A stretch of DNA of 33,106 nt from Pelargonium nanum (taxonomy: Eukaryota > Streptophyta > Magnoliopsida > Geraniales > Geraniaceae), in the NCBI GenBank assembly GCA_036897485.1, contig JAYMTF010000593.1, forward strand, positions 1-33,106. The letters run 5' to 3'. Both the position numbers and the translations under genes were made by a program. The notes under the pieces are model-generated. The model ran no database searches and had not been told where the DNA came from. It saw nothing but the letters and a program-made list of their open reading frames with translations. Position 1 is the stretch's first letter, and the number at the start of each line of letters is the position of its first letter. Positions 10,219-22,429 of this stretch are shown here, in pieces.

Positions 10219-11660
10219 ATTGGAGCGTGTGGGGGCAGAGGATTAGTGAGCTGATCCACTATAGTTTGGAGACAGGTTGTTTCCCGCACGCTTTAAATGA
10301 TACTTTTATTGTGCTCATCCCTAAAGTAGACTACCCTACCCATATCTCCAAGTTTCGGCCGATTGGTCTCTGCTCGACGCTGCTGAAAGTGATTACTAAA
10401 GTGCTTGTGAATAAGATTTGTCCTTTCTTAGATGATCTCATAAGTCCGAACAAGGCTAGTTTCCTGCTTGGCCGTCTTGCAAGAGATAATATACTTGTTG
10501 CTCAAGAGTTAATCCACAAACTCAAGATCTCCAAGTCAGGTTCAGATTTTTTAGCCATTAAAATTGATTTCGAGAAAGCTTCGTTGCGAATTTTTGGAGG
10601 AGACTTTAATCTTTTTTGGCTTTCCGGATAAGTGGGTGAGGCTCATTATGTTTGCTATTAGCTCGGTGAATATGTCGATTTTGTGGAATGAAAATAAAAC
10701 GGAAAGCTTTCATTCTCAAAGGGGTCTCCGTCAGGGAGATCTGCTCTCTCCGTATCTATTTCTTCTTTGTATAGAACGGCGAGGCCACATCATTGAGCAT
10801 CGGGTCTCCTCGAAATCATGGGATCATATTCGGGTTAGGCGTTATGGCACTAGGGTGTCCCATTTATTCTTTGCTTATGGCCTACTGCTGTTCTCCAAAG
10901 CCTCGGTAAGTCAGGAAACTGTGATCAAAGGTGTGCTTAGTGAGTTTTGTGGTTGGTCAGGTCAAAGAGTTAGTCTGGCTAAATCCAAATTCATGTGTTC
11001 TCCTGTGGTTTTCTTATCTTTGAGGAGGCATATAAGCTCGGTTTTGGATATCTCATCTACTGATAACTTGGCGACTTATCTCGAGGTTCGACTTCTCTGT
11101 CGTTAGATTAAAGAAGCCGATTTTAGTTATCTTATCGACAAGGTCATTAGCAGGCTAGCTGGATAGAAGACTAAGCACCTTACCATAGCAGTTCGAGCGA
11201 CCCTTATCCAGTATATGACTTCGACTGTGGAGAATCATGTTATGCAGTCCGAGTTGTTGCCGCGGGCGATTTGCAACAAACTTCACCAGCTTAACAATCG
11301 TTTTTTGTGGGGCGGTTCAGCTGATAAACGGAAAATGCATTTAGCCTCATGAGACTTGATGTGTAAGCCTAAAGCGGTTGGGGGTTTAGGCATTTAGAAG
11401 TTGGTTGATATGAACACACCTATGTTAGGTAAAATTTGTTGGGATGTAGTGATGCATCCAGTTCATTTATGGGCTTGCTTATTTCGGGAAAGGTATAGTC
11501 AAAATGATGCTATTCTTGTTGATAATTGTCCCGAGGGTGCTTCTCGAGTTTTGCGAGGGGTCACAAAGTGCACTTTCATGTTAGAGAAGGGTCTAATTTG
11601 GAAGGTTGACACTGGGATTAATGTCGATTTCTTCTATGATCCTTAGCTGGAGGATATCCC
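10219..11660 (+). pseudogene. LINE ORF2 reverse transcriptase region, inactive
   Basis: The sequence resumes with WSVWGQRISELI, then LIPKVDYPTHISKFRPIGL and SFLLGRLARDNILVAQE, typical of plant LINE RT. The motif A Asp survives (IKIDFEKA), but the following YDR is lost to a small deletion with a frameshift near 10576. The later part continues in another frame with GLRQGDLLSPYLFLL. The motif C normally read as FADDLLLF reads FAYGLLLF at about 10870-10893, so both catalytic aspartates are gone. Stops occur at 11104, 11164, 11350, 11395 and 11644. Confidence 0.88.
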
Positions 11661-11661
11661 A

Positions 11662-12140
11662 CTTACTGAGCATGTGGGCATCGATTTTCCCTCAGGTATG
11701 ACCGCAAGTACTTTTATTCATAATAGAGAGAATTGGGATGTGATGCTAGTTTGTAGTGTGCCTTCTCGGGAGGTGGCTGATAAGGTAGTTGGTTACCCTT
11801 TATCCAAAGATCAAAACCGAAAAAAATCTTTTATTTGGAAGGCTGACCGGTCTGGGTTCTACTCTGTTAAGTCTGCATATTAGTTGATCACAGACTGTGC
11901 AGATACGATTGATCCTATTTGGAAAAAGATTTGGGAAGCTAAAGGTCCGAGTAAATGGAGATATCTTCTCTGGCTCGCTAGATTGGGTCGGCTCCACTCG
12001 GGGCTCTCTGTTTTGCTAGAAACTTGGCCTCTCATCTGGGGCTATGTGTTGTGTGGAGTGGCGTTTGAAGACGACTTCCATATCTTAAGGGACTGCCCGA
12101 TTGCTTTGTTTGTTTGGACGAGGTTAGTTCCATCTGCTGT
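11662..12140 (+). pseudogene. LINE zinc-binding RT C-terminal (zf-RVT) region
   Basis: The signature FIWKADRSGFYSVKSAY is followed, after a stop at 11881, by IWKKIWEAKGPSKWRYLLWLA. Next comes a Cys/His cluster (LCGVAFEDDFHILRDCPIALFVW). This is the arrangement between RT and RNase H in plant LINEs, where it probably binds zinc. One of the usual two N-terminal cysteines is not recognisable. Confidence 0.75.
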
Positions 12141-12389
12141 TTCTTCTAATTTAATTTATATACTATGGACATCAAAAGTTGGATTGATTTTAATGTCGCC
12201 CATTCCTCGTTGGTTGTTAATAATCTGAGATGGGGCTGAGTTTTTGGAGTTGCAGTTTGGTGTCTGTGGCGGTGGAGATGTGCAGGTATTCTTCTGCCAG
12301 ATTTTCAACTTCCGAGGTGTCCTGTTGATAGCGTGCTTCGTGAAACTGAAACGGTAGCAACGGTGTTTGATGTGGTTGGTATGGTTGGT

Positions 12390-12855
12390 AGAAACAAGTG
12401 CATAAATGTTGCTTGGAATAGACCATCTGCAGGTCGGGTAAAGCTTGACTGTGATGGGGCTAGCAAAGGTAACCCGGGTCAAGCTGCTTATGGTGGGGTG
12501 TTTAAAGATGATCGGGATACCTGGCTGCTGGGCTATTTTGGGTAATTGGGACATTGCTCAGTAACTGTAGCTGAGTTGAGTGCTCTCGCTGCGGGCTAGA
12601 ACTGACTTGGGTCGAAGGTTGGAGAGCTACTGACGTGAATGTGGATTCGAAGATGGTGGCTGAAGCGGTTGTTGGTGCAAGCAGTGTAGGGTGGGCTGCG
12701 ACTGATATTTTATGGGACATCCGATCTTTACTTCGTCGGGATTGAAGTGTTGTGATCTCCCATTGCTATAGGGAGGGGAATTGGGTGGTTGATGGTTTGG
12801 CTAATATGAGTTTCTCGCCAGAGGAAGGGGTGGTTTCATACCGGTCGGTGTAGTC
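12390..12855 (+). pseudogene. LINE RNase H domain remnant
   Basis: A plant LINE-type RNase H is recognisable from VKLDCDGASKGNPGQAAYGG (about 12439-12498), carrying the first catalytic Asp. It continues through TVAELSAL (Glu) and VNVDSKMVAEAVV (Asp), ending with SHCYREGNWVVDGLANM. Three or more in-frame stops (12543, 12597, 12603, 12744) and a likely frameshift make it non-functional. Its end coincides with the start of the LINE 3'UTR. Confidence 0.85.
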
Positions 12856-12886
12856 TAGCCTGGTTGAGCTCATCCATGATGATAAT

Positions 12887-12901
12887 AGAGGAGTCTCCTC
12901 T
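12887..12901 (+). other. Small palindrome in the LINE 3'UTR
   Basis: The sequence agaggagtctcctct could form a 6-bp stem with a 3-base loop, about 45 bases before the poly(A) end. A role in template recognition is only a possibility. Confidence 0.35.
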
Positions 12902-12999
12902 GTTCTTTTGGTTTCTTAGTTCTTTTCTTTTCCTTTCATTACCAAAAAAATGGTACACAAATTTTGTCTCAATACTTATTTTTGTATACGAAATTTTTA

Positions 13000-13290
13000 A
13001 AAATCAATCGGTAAAATATCTAATTTGGTCCGTGAACTTTTATGTATGAACTCATTTGGTTTCGTAACCTTTTTAAACATAAAATAGTACATGAACTTTC
13101 AAATATGGACCCAAAATAGTTATTGTCGTTATTTTTCATTAGTTTCTCCGTTAAGTAGTCTAACATGGGATTTAAAATGTGTTAAATTATTATTATTATT
13201 TAATTATAATGATGACGTGACGGTTTATGTGTTGGTCACGTAAGGTTTTTTCGTACAGTCAAATTGTCATGTCAATAAAATAATGGGATA
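13000..13290. repeat. Dispersed non-coding repeat (ttggtccgtgaactttt type)
   Basis: The stretch contains atttggtccgtgaactttta, a second atgaactttcaaatatgga, and gttatttttcattag...ccgtta followed by gatgacgtgac. I recognise this pattern from common intergenic repeats of dicots, though I cannot name its class. No ends or target duplication could be set. Confidence 0.35.
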
Positions 13291-13841
13291 GTTATGGATG
13301 ACTACAATTTTGAGCGTCCCATAACACAAGACTACAAAAAAAGAAAAAGGTTCTAAAACAAATGATTACCCTATGTTTTCATTATGTTTGTTAAGAGTTA
13401 AAAATAACTAATTTTAACATTTTTTAACCTCATGTGAGAAACATGTGAGGCATTTGGTGTATGTAATTTCAAAACTACCCCTTACTTACTCTCCTCCATT
13501 CCTAACAAACACTAACCCACTCACTCTCTGTGCATCATCATCTTCTTCATTGCAGCTGCTGCCGTCGCCGCTCCATGCAGCCTCCAGGCATACTCCAACA
13601 AATCTATCTCTCCGGAATCCGACTCCGGCAAAAACCTCCTCCTTCCCACAACCATCTCCAACGCAAAGATCCCAAACTCGAATGCTTTATTACTTCTAAA
13701 TTAGCAACAAAATATTAAGTCTACAACATAATGTCTCATTCTACATTTTCAGTTTAGAGATGAGATAAAAGATAGAGTATGTGTAAGATCAAAAGTAAAT
13801 ACCACAAATGCAATATCAAATGGTAAGAGACGAGATACATG

Positions 13842-13862
13842 TATATATATATATATATATAT
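13842..13862. repeat. (TA)n microsatellite
   Basis: Uninterrupted TA dinucleotide run of about ten units within AT-rich spacer. Confidence 0.9.
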
Positions 13863-14010
13863 TTTGGATAGAAAGCCAGAATTTCATTAAAAACACAACA
13901 AAAAATTAAAAACACTACTAATTATACTAGGAATAAGGATATAAACTAGACATGAAAGGAATCAAGGGGTAGGTAGCTCCTGTTGTCCCGGTAGTAGATA
14001 TCTCATGCTT

Positions 14011-14495
14011 CTAACGTTTTCTATCTTCCTTGAGAAATAAGAGGGAGCTAAAGCCTTCTACTGATTTGGACCTTTTTTGACGACGTAACTTGATTTTTCT
14101 ATGAAGAGTTTTGGATGCTTGAGCATTTGAATACCCCCTAAAACGACTTCTCTTGAGCATGATGTACCGTTTTTCGTTAGCCAAGAGTTCAACCAAATTC
14201 GACCTCTCCCATTCATAATCTGTTAGGATACCTGAAGATATTGTGGAAACAGACTCAACTTCCATATTATCCAACGATATAGATGTAATCTATATGTACA
14301 CCCGTTATTTCCTATAGGGCATTTTTTTTCTTCACTAAAACGGGATAGACTAGCCATTTCAAGTACTTCACTTCTCGAATGAAGCCTGCCAATTGTAGTA
14401 GATCGACTTCTTCTTCCATAATGCTTTTTTTTTCTGAGTTGTATAGCCTTCTTTTTTGCTTTACCCACCGAGCATTTGGAATGTTGCTTATGCAA
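14011..14495 (-). other. Unrecognised ORF pair, possible gene fragment
   Basis: Two overlapping frames on the minus strand (14011-14274 and 14223-14495) read basic, Ser/Arg/Lys-rich protein, e.g. MEVESVSTISSGILTDYEW then LVELLANEKRYIMLKRSRF. The composition is more protein-like than the surrounding AT-rich DNA, and together they could be one frameshifted fragment. I recognise no domain and give no function. The DNA on both sides (13300-14000 and 14500-14880) shows nothing else, apart from a short Pro/Ser-rich open frame at 13445-13699 (+) that I cannot assign. Confidence 0.2.
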
Positions 14496-14882
14496 AGGCT
14501 AAGTATATGTAACCTCTATGTGGTAATCAAGCAACTCAATTGTTCTCCTTCTATGATTGAATATATTTAGTTTGTTCGTACTTTCGTATATTGATCATTG
14601 ACGAGATAATTTTCACATATGGATTAGTATTATTTTTATTTTTATTTTTTATTAGAGGTCTCAAAAGTGTAAAATACACCTAATTTCCTAACAAGCAAAT
14701 GATAGCCTTCTTCGTGAGGTAGCTACTATATTTGGCTGTAACATTTATACAGTCCAAAGATTTTGTTAGTAGATTTCCTAGTAATAGATCTCAATTAGAA
14801 ACATCAATGAAACTGATGACATTCTACTTTAACCTCTTTTTAACATCTCAGAACTTACCCGTTACCACGATATCCCGGAGAA

Positions 14883-15236
14883 AATGTTGCATGGACACTA
14901 GTACGGGATACGAAGCTACACGGATACGGTGACACGTAATTTTTATAAAATTATAGAGATGATTATATTTGCTATATTCATGCATATAAGTCACATAAAG
15001 TCATGTTTATCAATGTGTTTTAAAGTGATAAACACATTTAATAATTCAGTTTTTGAAACGAGAATGAAGGATACGTAAGGTGTCAGACACGTATCCGCTT
15101 GAAAACATTATTAAAATATTAGGGGACACGTAAAGTCAAGTGTCCAACAAGTATTTAGAGAGCATTCGAGTGTGTAAGTGTCGGATACATATCAGATACG
15201 AATATGTTGAGAAGATGAGAGTGTCTGTGCATCATA
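14883..15236. mobile_element. Decayed hAT-type MITE related to the one at 1144
   Basis: The ends aatgttgcatggacac (14883-14898) and gtgtctgtgcatcata (15221-15236) are inverted copies matching at 12 of 16 positions. They resemble the tatgttgcac ends of the 1144 element. The interior shows the same gatacg-type subterminal motifs (cgggatacgaagctac, cacggatacggtgacacg, cgtatccgcttg). The flanks cccggaga (14874-14881) and gctggaga (15238-15245) match at 6 of 8, a possible worn 8-bp duplication. Confidence 0.6.
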
Positions 15237-15496
15237 GGCTGGAGACCAACAAATGGTTCCCAAACACGCCGTTTTGAAAAGTTGGGTAAGTTTCAAGGAC
15301 ACGATTGTGATCAATTGTAAACCAAATTTTGCGCCCTTAACATAACAGGTTGTAATGCATCTTTTACGAACAAACACCAAAACAAACAATAGCTAAAACA
15401 TTTAACAACTGATATATTAGCTAGTATTTCAAATATAGCAAATTGTGCCAAAGCCAGACATGGTCTAAAGAATATAGGAGCATTCCCAATCCCAAA

Positions 15497-17678
<2,182 letters not shown>

Positions 17679-17754
17679 TCAGATTCAGATTTCACAACGA
17701 TGTGAGCGTTTGTGAAGACGCTTTTCTCGATGAGATGGTTTCTTGGGTTGAGGC

Positions 17755-17762
17755 ATTATATA
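17755..17762 (-). promoter_or_regulatory. TATA box of the alpha-tubulin gene
   Basis: On the minus strand the sequence reads cctatataatgcc, with TATATAAT centred about 90 bases upstream of the ATG. This is a good match to plant TATA boxes and leaves a leader of roughly 55-60 nt. Confidence 0.65.
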
Positions 17763-18646
17763 GGAGAACATTATGAATCGGCGTGAAGGCTCGGGCTCAG
17801 GCTCACGCTGGCAAACTGGTTTTCTATTTTAAGCAGCTGCTCTTTGATCAATCATGCTTGGTCTGGCTGGCCTGCTCGTTTTCATAATTTTGACTTTTAG
17901 TGCAAATTTGGGCCTGTTGTTCTCCGTAATTTCATGTATGTAACCTGCAATTACGTAGGGAAATCATGCCTGAAAAAAATACTACTATTAGGACTTGGCT
18001 CGGCTTCACTTCAAAGGATCCTATAAACTTTATCAAGCTGAAGTTCCTTTTATCTATTTTTCATACGAAATAATATTAACTAGTATAAATTCTATTTTTC
18101 TTACCAATAGATGAGTTTTTATTTATACTAACCGCCAATATTCGCCAAGTGTTGACGCGTGATTGGTTGATGGTAAGGTGGGGTCAACTTCGAGCCCACT
18201 TGCGACTTGGGCTCTGGCTTCCTGGGTGTCGAGCGAGTCTGGGAGCTCCTGCGCTTAGGCGTTCGTCGAAATTTCTAGAAACTCTTACTGCATGGGGTAG
18301 CGTCATAGAGTATCGAAATTCATGATTTGTCATTGAGTTTGTTTGGCGAAGCAAAAAGCCTATGAGATGACTTAACAAGGTGACAAAGGCCTTTGAACAT
18401 GTACATTTCACGTGATCACGTCTCAACCTTCCCCAAACTTTTGGGTAAGTCTCGGGATCGAAAAATTGGTTGAACATGATTTTGGTTCTCGCAACAAGAA
18501 CGTGGAAAGGTGCGTGTGGATGAGACTGGTGAGCGATGCATGGACGACGAGGGCATGGTTAAGCTTCTATCGCGATAGCAGATTAGATGTCGCCTCAAGA
18601 ATGTGGGACACTCACACAGACATGGCGTGGACGCAGAGCGCGAGCT

Positions 18647-18860
18647 GATGGCTTACAAGATTGTCGTGATAGTCAAAACCCTGTCACGAAAATTCTAAGG
18701 GCAGGTGCACAATAGCTTTGGAAAACGAGATGCGCTGGCGGATGGTTGCAGGATTTTCGAGACAGCCAACATTTCTAGAGGCAGGAGCGCAATAGTTTTT
18801 GGAGTTCAAAGAGAATGGATGGTTGGTGCGCAATGGCAACGGCTTGCAAGATTTTATAGT
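18647..18860. repeat. Diverged tandem repeats, about 94-100 bp units
   Basis: The unit at 18647-18740 starts gatggcttacaagatt and includes ctaagggcaggtgcacaatag. The unit at 18741-18840 starts gatggttgcaggatttt and includes ctagaggcaggagcgcaatag. A partial third follows (ggcttgcaagatttt, from 18841). The block and the DNA before it (from about 18180) are more GC-rich than the neighbours. Open frames there on both strands resemble nothing I know, so this is probably old mobile-element DNA. Confidence 0.5.
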
Positions 18861-19294
18861 TTTGTTTCTCTTACTCCATTTTGGTTTAATTTGTTTCTCT
18901 TGTTGCATCAACTGCAGGCATGCATGAAATGTAAAACGATTGGAACAGTACGGACAAGAGTAGAAACGTGGATCTACAGAAAATTTTATAATCTATCATG
19001 TTCTCCAATATATTTGAATTTCATTAATCTTCTTTTTTCTTTTTGTAGTTCAATTTCTTGCTCTTGAATCTTGATTTTCATTTATTATATGTATTTTTGC
19101 ATATGATTTCAATTGATGTGTCAAGTTTGGTTATAGAGATTTTTTTAAGTACATAATTGCTGTAGAAGTTTAGTTTAGATTTTGTTTATTGAGTTCTTGA
19201 AGTTATTTATCGGTTATATGCTGAATACGAAATGAAAATAGAACATAACACATCTTTAAACTAAACTAATATAGAGACCAAATGCTTGAGCAGA

Positions 19295-19457
19295 TGGGTC
19301 AAATTAACCCACGGTTTAAACCGTAAAACACTAAGCAAAAACCGCCTAAAAAGAACAAGAACGGATGGTTCACAGTTTCAAAATTATCAACCCACACTAA
19401 GCGGGCGGTTCTTGTTAAATATCAACATGGCGGTTTGACCGCCCGTGAACACCCCTA
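19295..19457. repeat. Dispersed repeat with ggcggtt/aaccgcc motifs, hAT-like end
   Basis: The segment contains cggtttaaaccg near its left side, several ggcggtt/accgcc motifs, and ends gaccgcccgtgaacacccct. Read on the minus strand, that right end (aggggtgttcacgggcggt) is the start of a very common group of non-autonomous hAT-like plant repeats. The left end and a target duplication are not recognisable, so it is a fragment or strongly decayed copy. Confidence 0.45.
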
Positions 19458-19459
19458 CA

Positions 19460-21944
19460 ATAACCTCCTTATGAAGGATAATAAAAACATTAACCAACAA
19501 TATCAGCATGACTAAGAATGGAAACAAATGAAAACCACAACTCCATCCATCATTCTCTAGGTACAATTACACCATATACCTTTTCACCTGAAAATAAATT
19601 GTTAAAATGAAAATCATAAGATTTGTACTTTGTTGTGGTTTGGATGAAGGAACTAGGGAGCAAAAGGGCAGTCAAGAATACCCAACCCCAACAACAAAAA
19701 CCAAAGTATCACTAGCTTGCATTATTCATGTATCTATCATGTAGAAGCAAGATTTTCCTGAAAAACAATGGCCCATGGAGAAAAAGTATACATAAATTGA
19801 AATTATGAAAGTACAAAAGGTGAAAAAGATGAAAACCAATTGAATTCACAATTTCATCCCACAAACACAAGCAGTCCACATCTGTCTCCATAGCAATGCC
19901 CTACATTACATGATAATATCCGATTGCCCGACAAGAAAAGAATATTGCACAATCCAACAAACACAATATGGAATGGGATGCATCATGCTTCACAAATCAC
20001 AATACACTCTGTAACTAAATGCACATAAGACTAATGTTCATTTCGTCATTGGTCAATGATCATTCCAAGTCCGGGACTAACAATAGCGAAGTGCTGTGAT
20101 GAGTGTTCCTACGCCATTTATCATATAAATTGCTTAGAGTCTTGGAGGAAAACATAACATGCTTAAAATACCTACTCAATCATCCCAGGGAACCAAACTT
20201 ACTGCGTAAACCAAATAATGAGAATCCATATTACAGCAAATAACAATATGCTGATGACTTCAGTCTTTGTATCAAACAAACAGGTTAAAAGACTAATTGG
20301 AACATGAACAAACAGCCAAGGACGGCAGACCCACCCGAACAAATGCAGAGATGTATTCATATAATAAGCCAATCAACGGTTAGATAATGGCATCCCTAAC
20401 AGTGTCCTACAAATACTTATGAGAAACCACATAATAAATATCATTCGTATAGTTTAAGCTATAAAGGGTTAGAGATGCAACTTGGGCTTTGTCAGCCAAG
20501 GCATCGTCATGATTGATTTCAGTACAGAAACAACCTCAATGACAATGTTAGGGTCCACGAGACCATCATCAAGAAAAATGAAAATCAAAAAGCACCACAC
20601 TGAATTTCAAGGATTGTCCAGTAGTGGACTTAAGTCATTGAGGAGACATCAATAGTTTGTAAAGGTTACAAACCAGACAATCATGCAAAACGTGAATAAA
20701 CAACCGTTATCCAATTACAGGAATATGGTCATGGGACTTTCTACAAATGCATGAAGTTACCTTCTTCTATACAAAGAGACGTAAGAGGGGACAGCGTGAT
20801 CCGCACAATCCGAAGATAAAGACAACATTTTCACATAAAGACCATTGGATGCAAAGTTGAAGAAATAGAAAATCAACCAATGCAGATTTCAGCAGACAAA
20901 AGTAGCATATGAACTGCTCATGACGTCTCAAATCTCAATAATCAACCAAACACTGAACGATTTTCAGCATAGTTTTTGCTTAAGAAACACATGTGCATCA
21001 TCAGGAAATATGAATTTCTTTGCACACTTAATCTTCTTGGAAAGGGAACTATGCTGGAAAACATAGAACAGAAGGCCGGACAAAATAACGAAGGATTAAA
21101 ACAAAGATAAGACTTATCGGTACACTTTCCGCATAATAAATCACATTGAAACTGTAACACCGGGTGAATCGACGATTAGGATTGCAATGCCCATTGGAGA
21201 TTTTCTTAAACTATTACCAATAATACTACCCAGTATCCACAATAGATGAAAACAAACAAAAAGGCAAACAAGAAGCAAATTACTCAAATGCTCAAAACAC
21301 TATTGAAGCACAAAGAATGGAATTACCTGTTTTCACTTTCACCCCAAAAGTATTTCCCAATAAATGAATGAAAACAAACAGAATTACCTCTGATGCTGCA
21401 ATGCTTATAAAGGCAAAAAGGAATATTTATTCTTGAGAAAGTTCCCAACTTTCAATAGCCCCTTTTGTATGCTTCAAAGGGTAAGTCCATAAAGAAATAG
21501 AAATTCACCCAAAAAGCTAAACATCAACAAAAACAAATAAAAAACGGGAATCCAACAAGATGGCAAGATTGATTAACAGATTAAAAAAAAACTATATCTC
21601 TATATTTATAAAATTGAAAGGAGAAAAAAAACAGCTTAATCTATGAAAAATGGGAAAAAAAACATACATCATCATCAACACCACCATGAGCACTATCTTT
21701 AAGAAGTATCAAACATACATCATTTCTCATATCAGTGCTATCAAAATGCTTCATACCCAGAATCGATGATGATAAATAAAAACACGAAAAGGGGTGTGAT
21801 TGTTTTTGTTATGAAACCCGAAATCTATATATTATATATATATAAATCTATAAAAAAAAATAAAGAAAAAATTGCCTGGCTCCATCCTGTCTGCCTTTTT
21901 TTGAGTTTACAGAGAGATAGAGAGCTACATTGTGCGCCTCCTCA
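19460..21944. other. 2.5 kb without recognisable coding sequence
   Basis: The longest frames are short, AT-driven and unlike known proteins. I see no tRNA, rRNA or confident snoRNA. If the promoter-like region at 22.05-22.37 kb drives minus-strand transcription, this stretch would be the body of that transcript, either spliced with small exons or non-coding. This is inference. Confidence 0.35.
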
Positions 21945-22052
21945 TCAGTGAATGCACCAAAATGACCCTCGATAAACAAATCCACCCTGTGCTCGACCAG
22001 GGGCATTCCCGTCATTCCACACAATCGCCATGCCCTCTACAGCTACAGCCAT
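21945..22052 (-). CDS. Candidate 35-codon small ORF behind a leader-like sequence
   Basis: The frame reads MAVAVEGMAIVWNDGNAPG..., ending SFWCIH then TGA. Its ATG is in a strong context (gcaATGGct), and the 108 nt are clearly GC-richer than the DNA around it. Upstream on the same strand lies a pyrimidine-rich, leader-like region and an AT-rich TATA-like stretch. Two short upstream ORFs precede it (3 codons starting ATGGTT near 22295, and an 11-residue one near 22213). It could be a real small peptide, a first coding exon, or chance. I recognise no family. Confidence 0.3.
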   Translation of the reverse strand: MAVAVEGMAIVWNDGNAPGRAQGGFVYRGSFWCIH

Positions 22053-22352
22053 TGCAGAACAGAAAAGATGGGTCTTTTAAGAGAAAAACACCCAAATAGA
22101 AGAAGAAGCTCAGGGAGGTTTCTGATTGGTTCCCGAGAAAAAGAGAGAGAAAATAAAAAGAGGGTTTTGTGTTGTTTTGCTAAAATGGATTTGGAGAAAG
22201 CCGGTGAAAAGCCATTTTCAACTTTCTCTTTGTTCCTCTTTCTGGTAAGACTCACCGTTTTGTCTCTCTTTTCTTTCTTATGTAACCATTTCTTTTCCAA
22301 AAATCGATGCTAGCAGAAAATGAAAAAGGAAGGATTTTTATTACCCAAAAAA

Positions 22353-22368
22353 TAATATATTTATAAAC
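22353..22368 (-). promoter_or_regulatory. TATA-like element of a possible minus-strand transcription unit
   Basis: On the minus strand the sequence reads gtttataaatatatta, followed by about 300 bases of pyrimidine-rich, leader-like sequence (ttttctctctctttttctc). A donor-like AACG|GTGAGT ends at 22256 on this strand. A plus-strand donor-like TCTG|GTAAGA also exists at 22245, so the direction is not certain. Confidence 0.3.
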
Positions 22369-22401
22369 AAAAATGTTACTGGTGCATTGTGCTTGCTGCG
22401 T

Positions 22402-22427
22402 CAATACAATACAATACAATACAATAC
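22402..22427. repeat. (CAATA)5 pentanucleotide microsatellite
   Basis: Five perfect tandem copies of CAATA plus one further base, immediately upstream of the promoter-like region at 22.3 kb. Confidence 0.9.
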
Positions 22428-22429
22428 TG

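Larger units (their letters stand above)
7259..12950 (+). mobile_element. Dead L1-type LINE retrotransposon, 5'-truncated, with nested hAT insertion
   Basis: The domain order is typical of plant L1 (RIL-map) elements. The C-terminal part of ORF1 comes first, followed in ORF2 by an endonuclease, a reverse transcriptase, a zinc-binding RT C-terminal region and an RNase H. The 3' end has a pyrimidine-rich tail and ends in accaaaaaaa at 12941-12950. The 5' end is not sharp. I place it near 7259 because the ORF1-like frame is open from there and the usual N-terminal half of ORF1 is absent. Numerous stops and frameshifts, a nested 696-bp element and a destroyed RT active site make it inactive. No target duplication was found around the ends I can see. 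Confidence 0.9.

Noticed and set aside
20480..20580. Possible C/D box snoRNA on the minus strand (tgatgat ... ctga)
   Set aside because: No terminal stem and poor box context; the short boxes occur by chance in AT-rich DNA.
21868..21892. tgcctggctcc resembling the start of miR160
   Set aside because: The remainder does not match (extra bases before tgt) and no star strand or hairpin partner is visible nearby.
22107..22127. aagctcagggagg resembling miR390
   Set aside because: Only the first nine bases match consecutively; no precursor hairpin is present, and the region looks like a leader.
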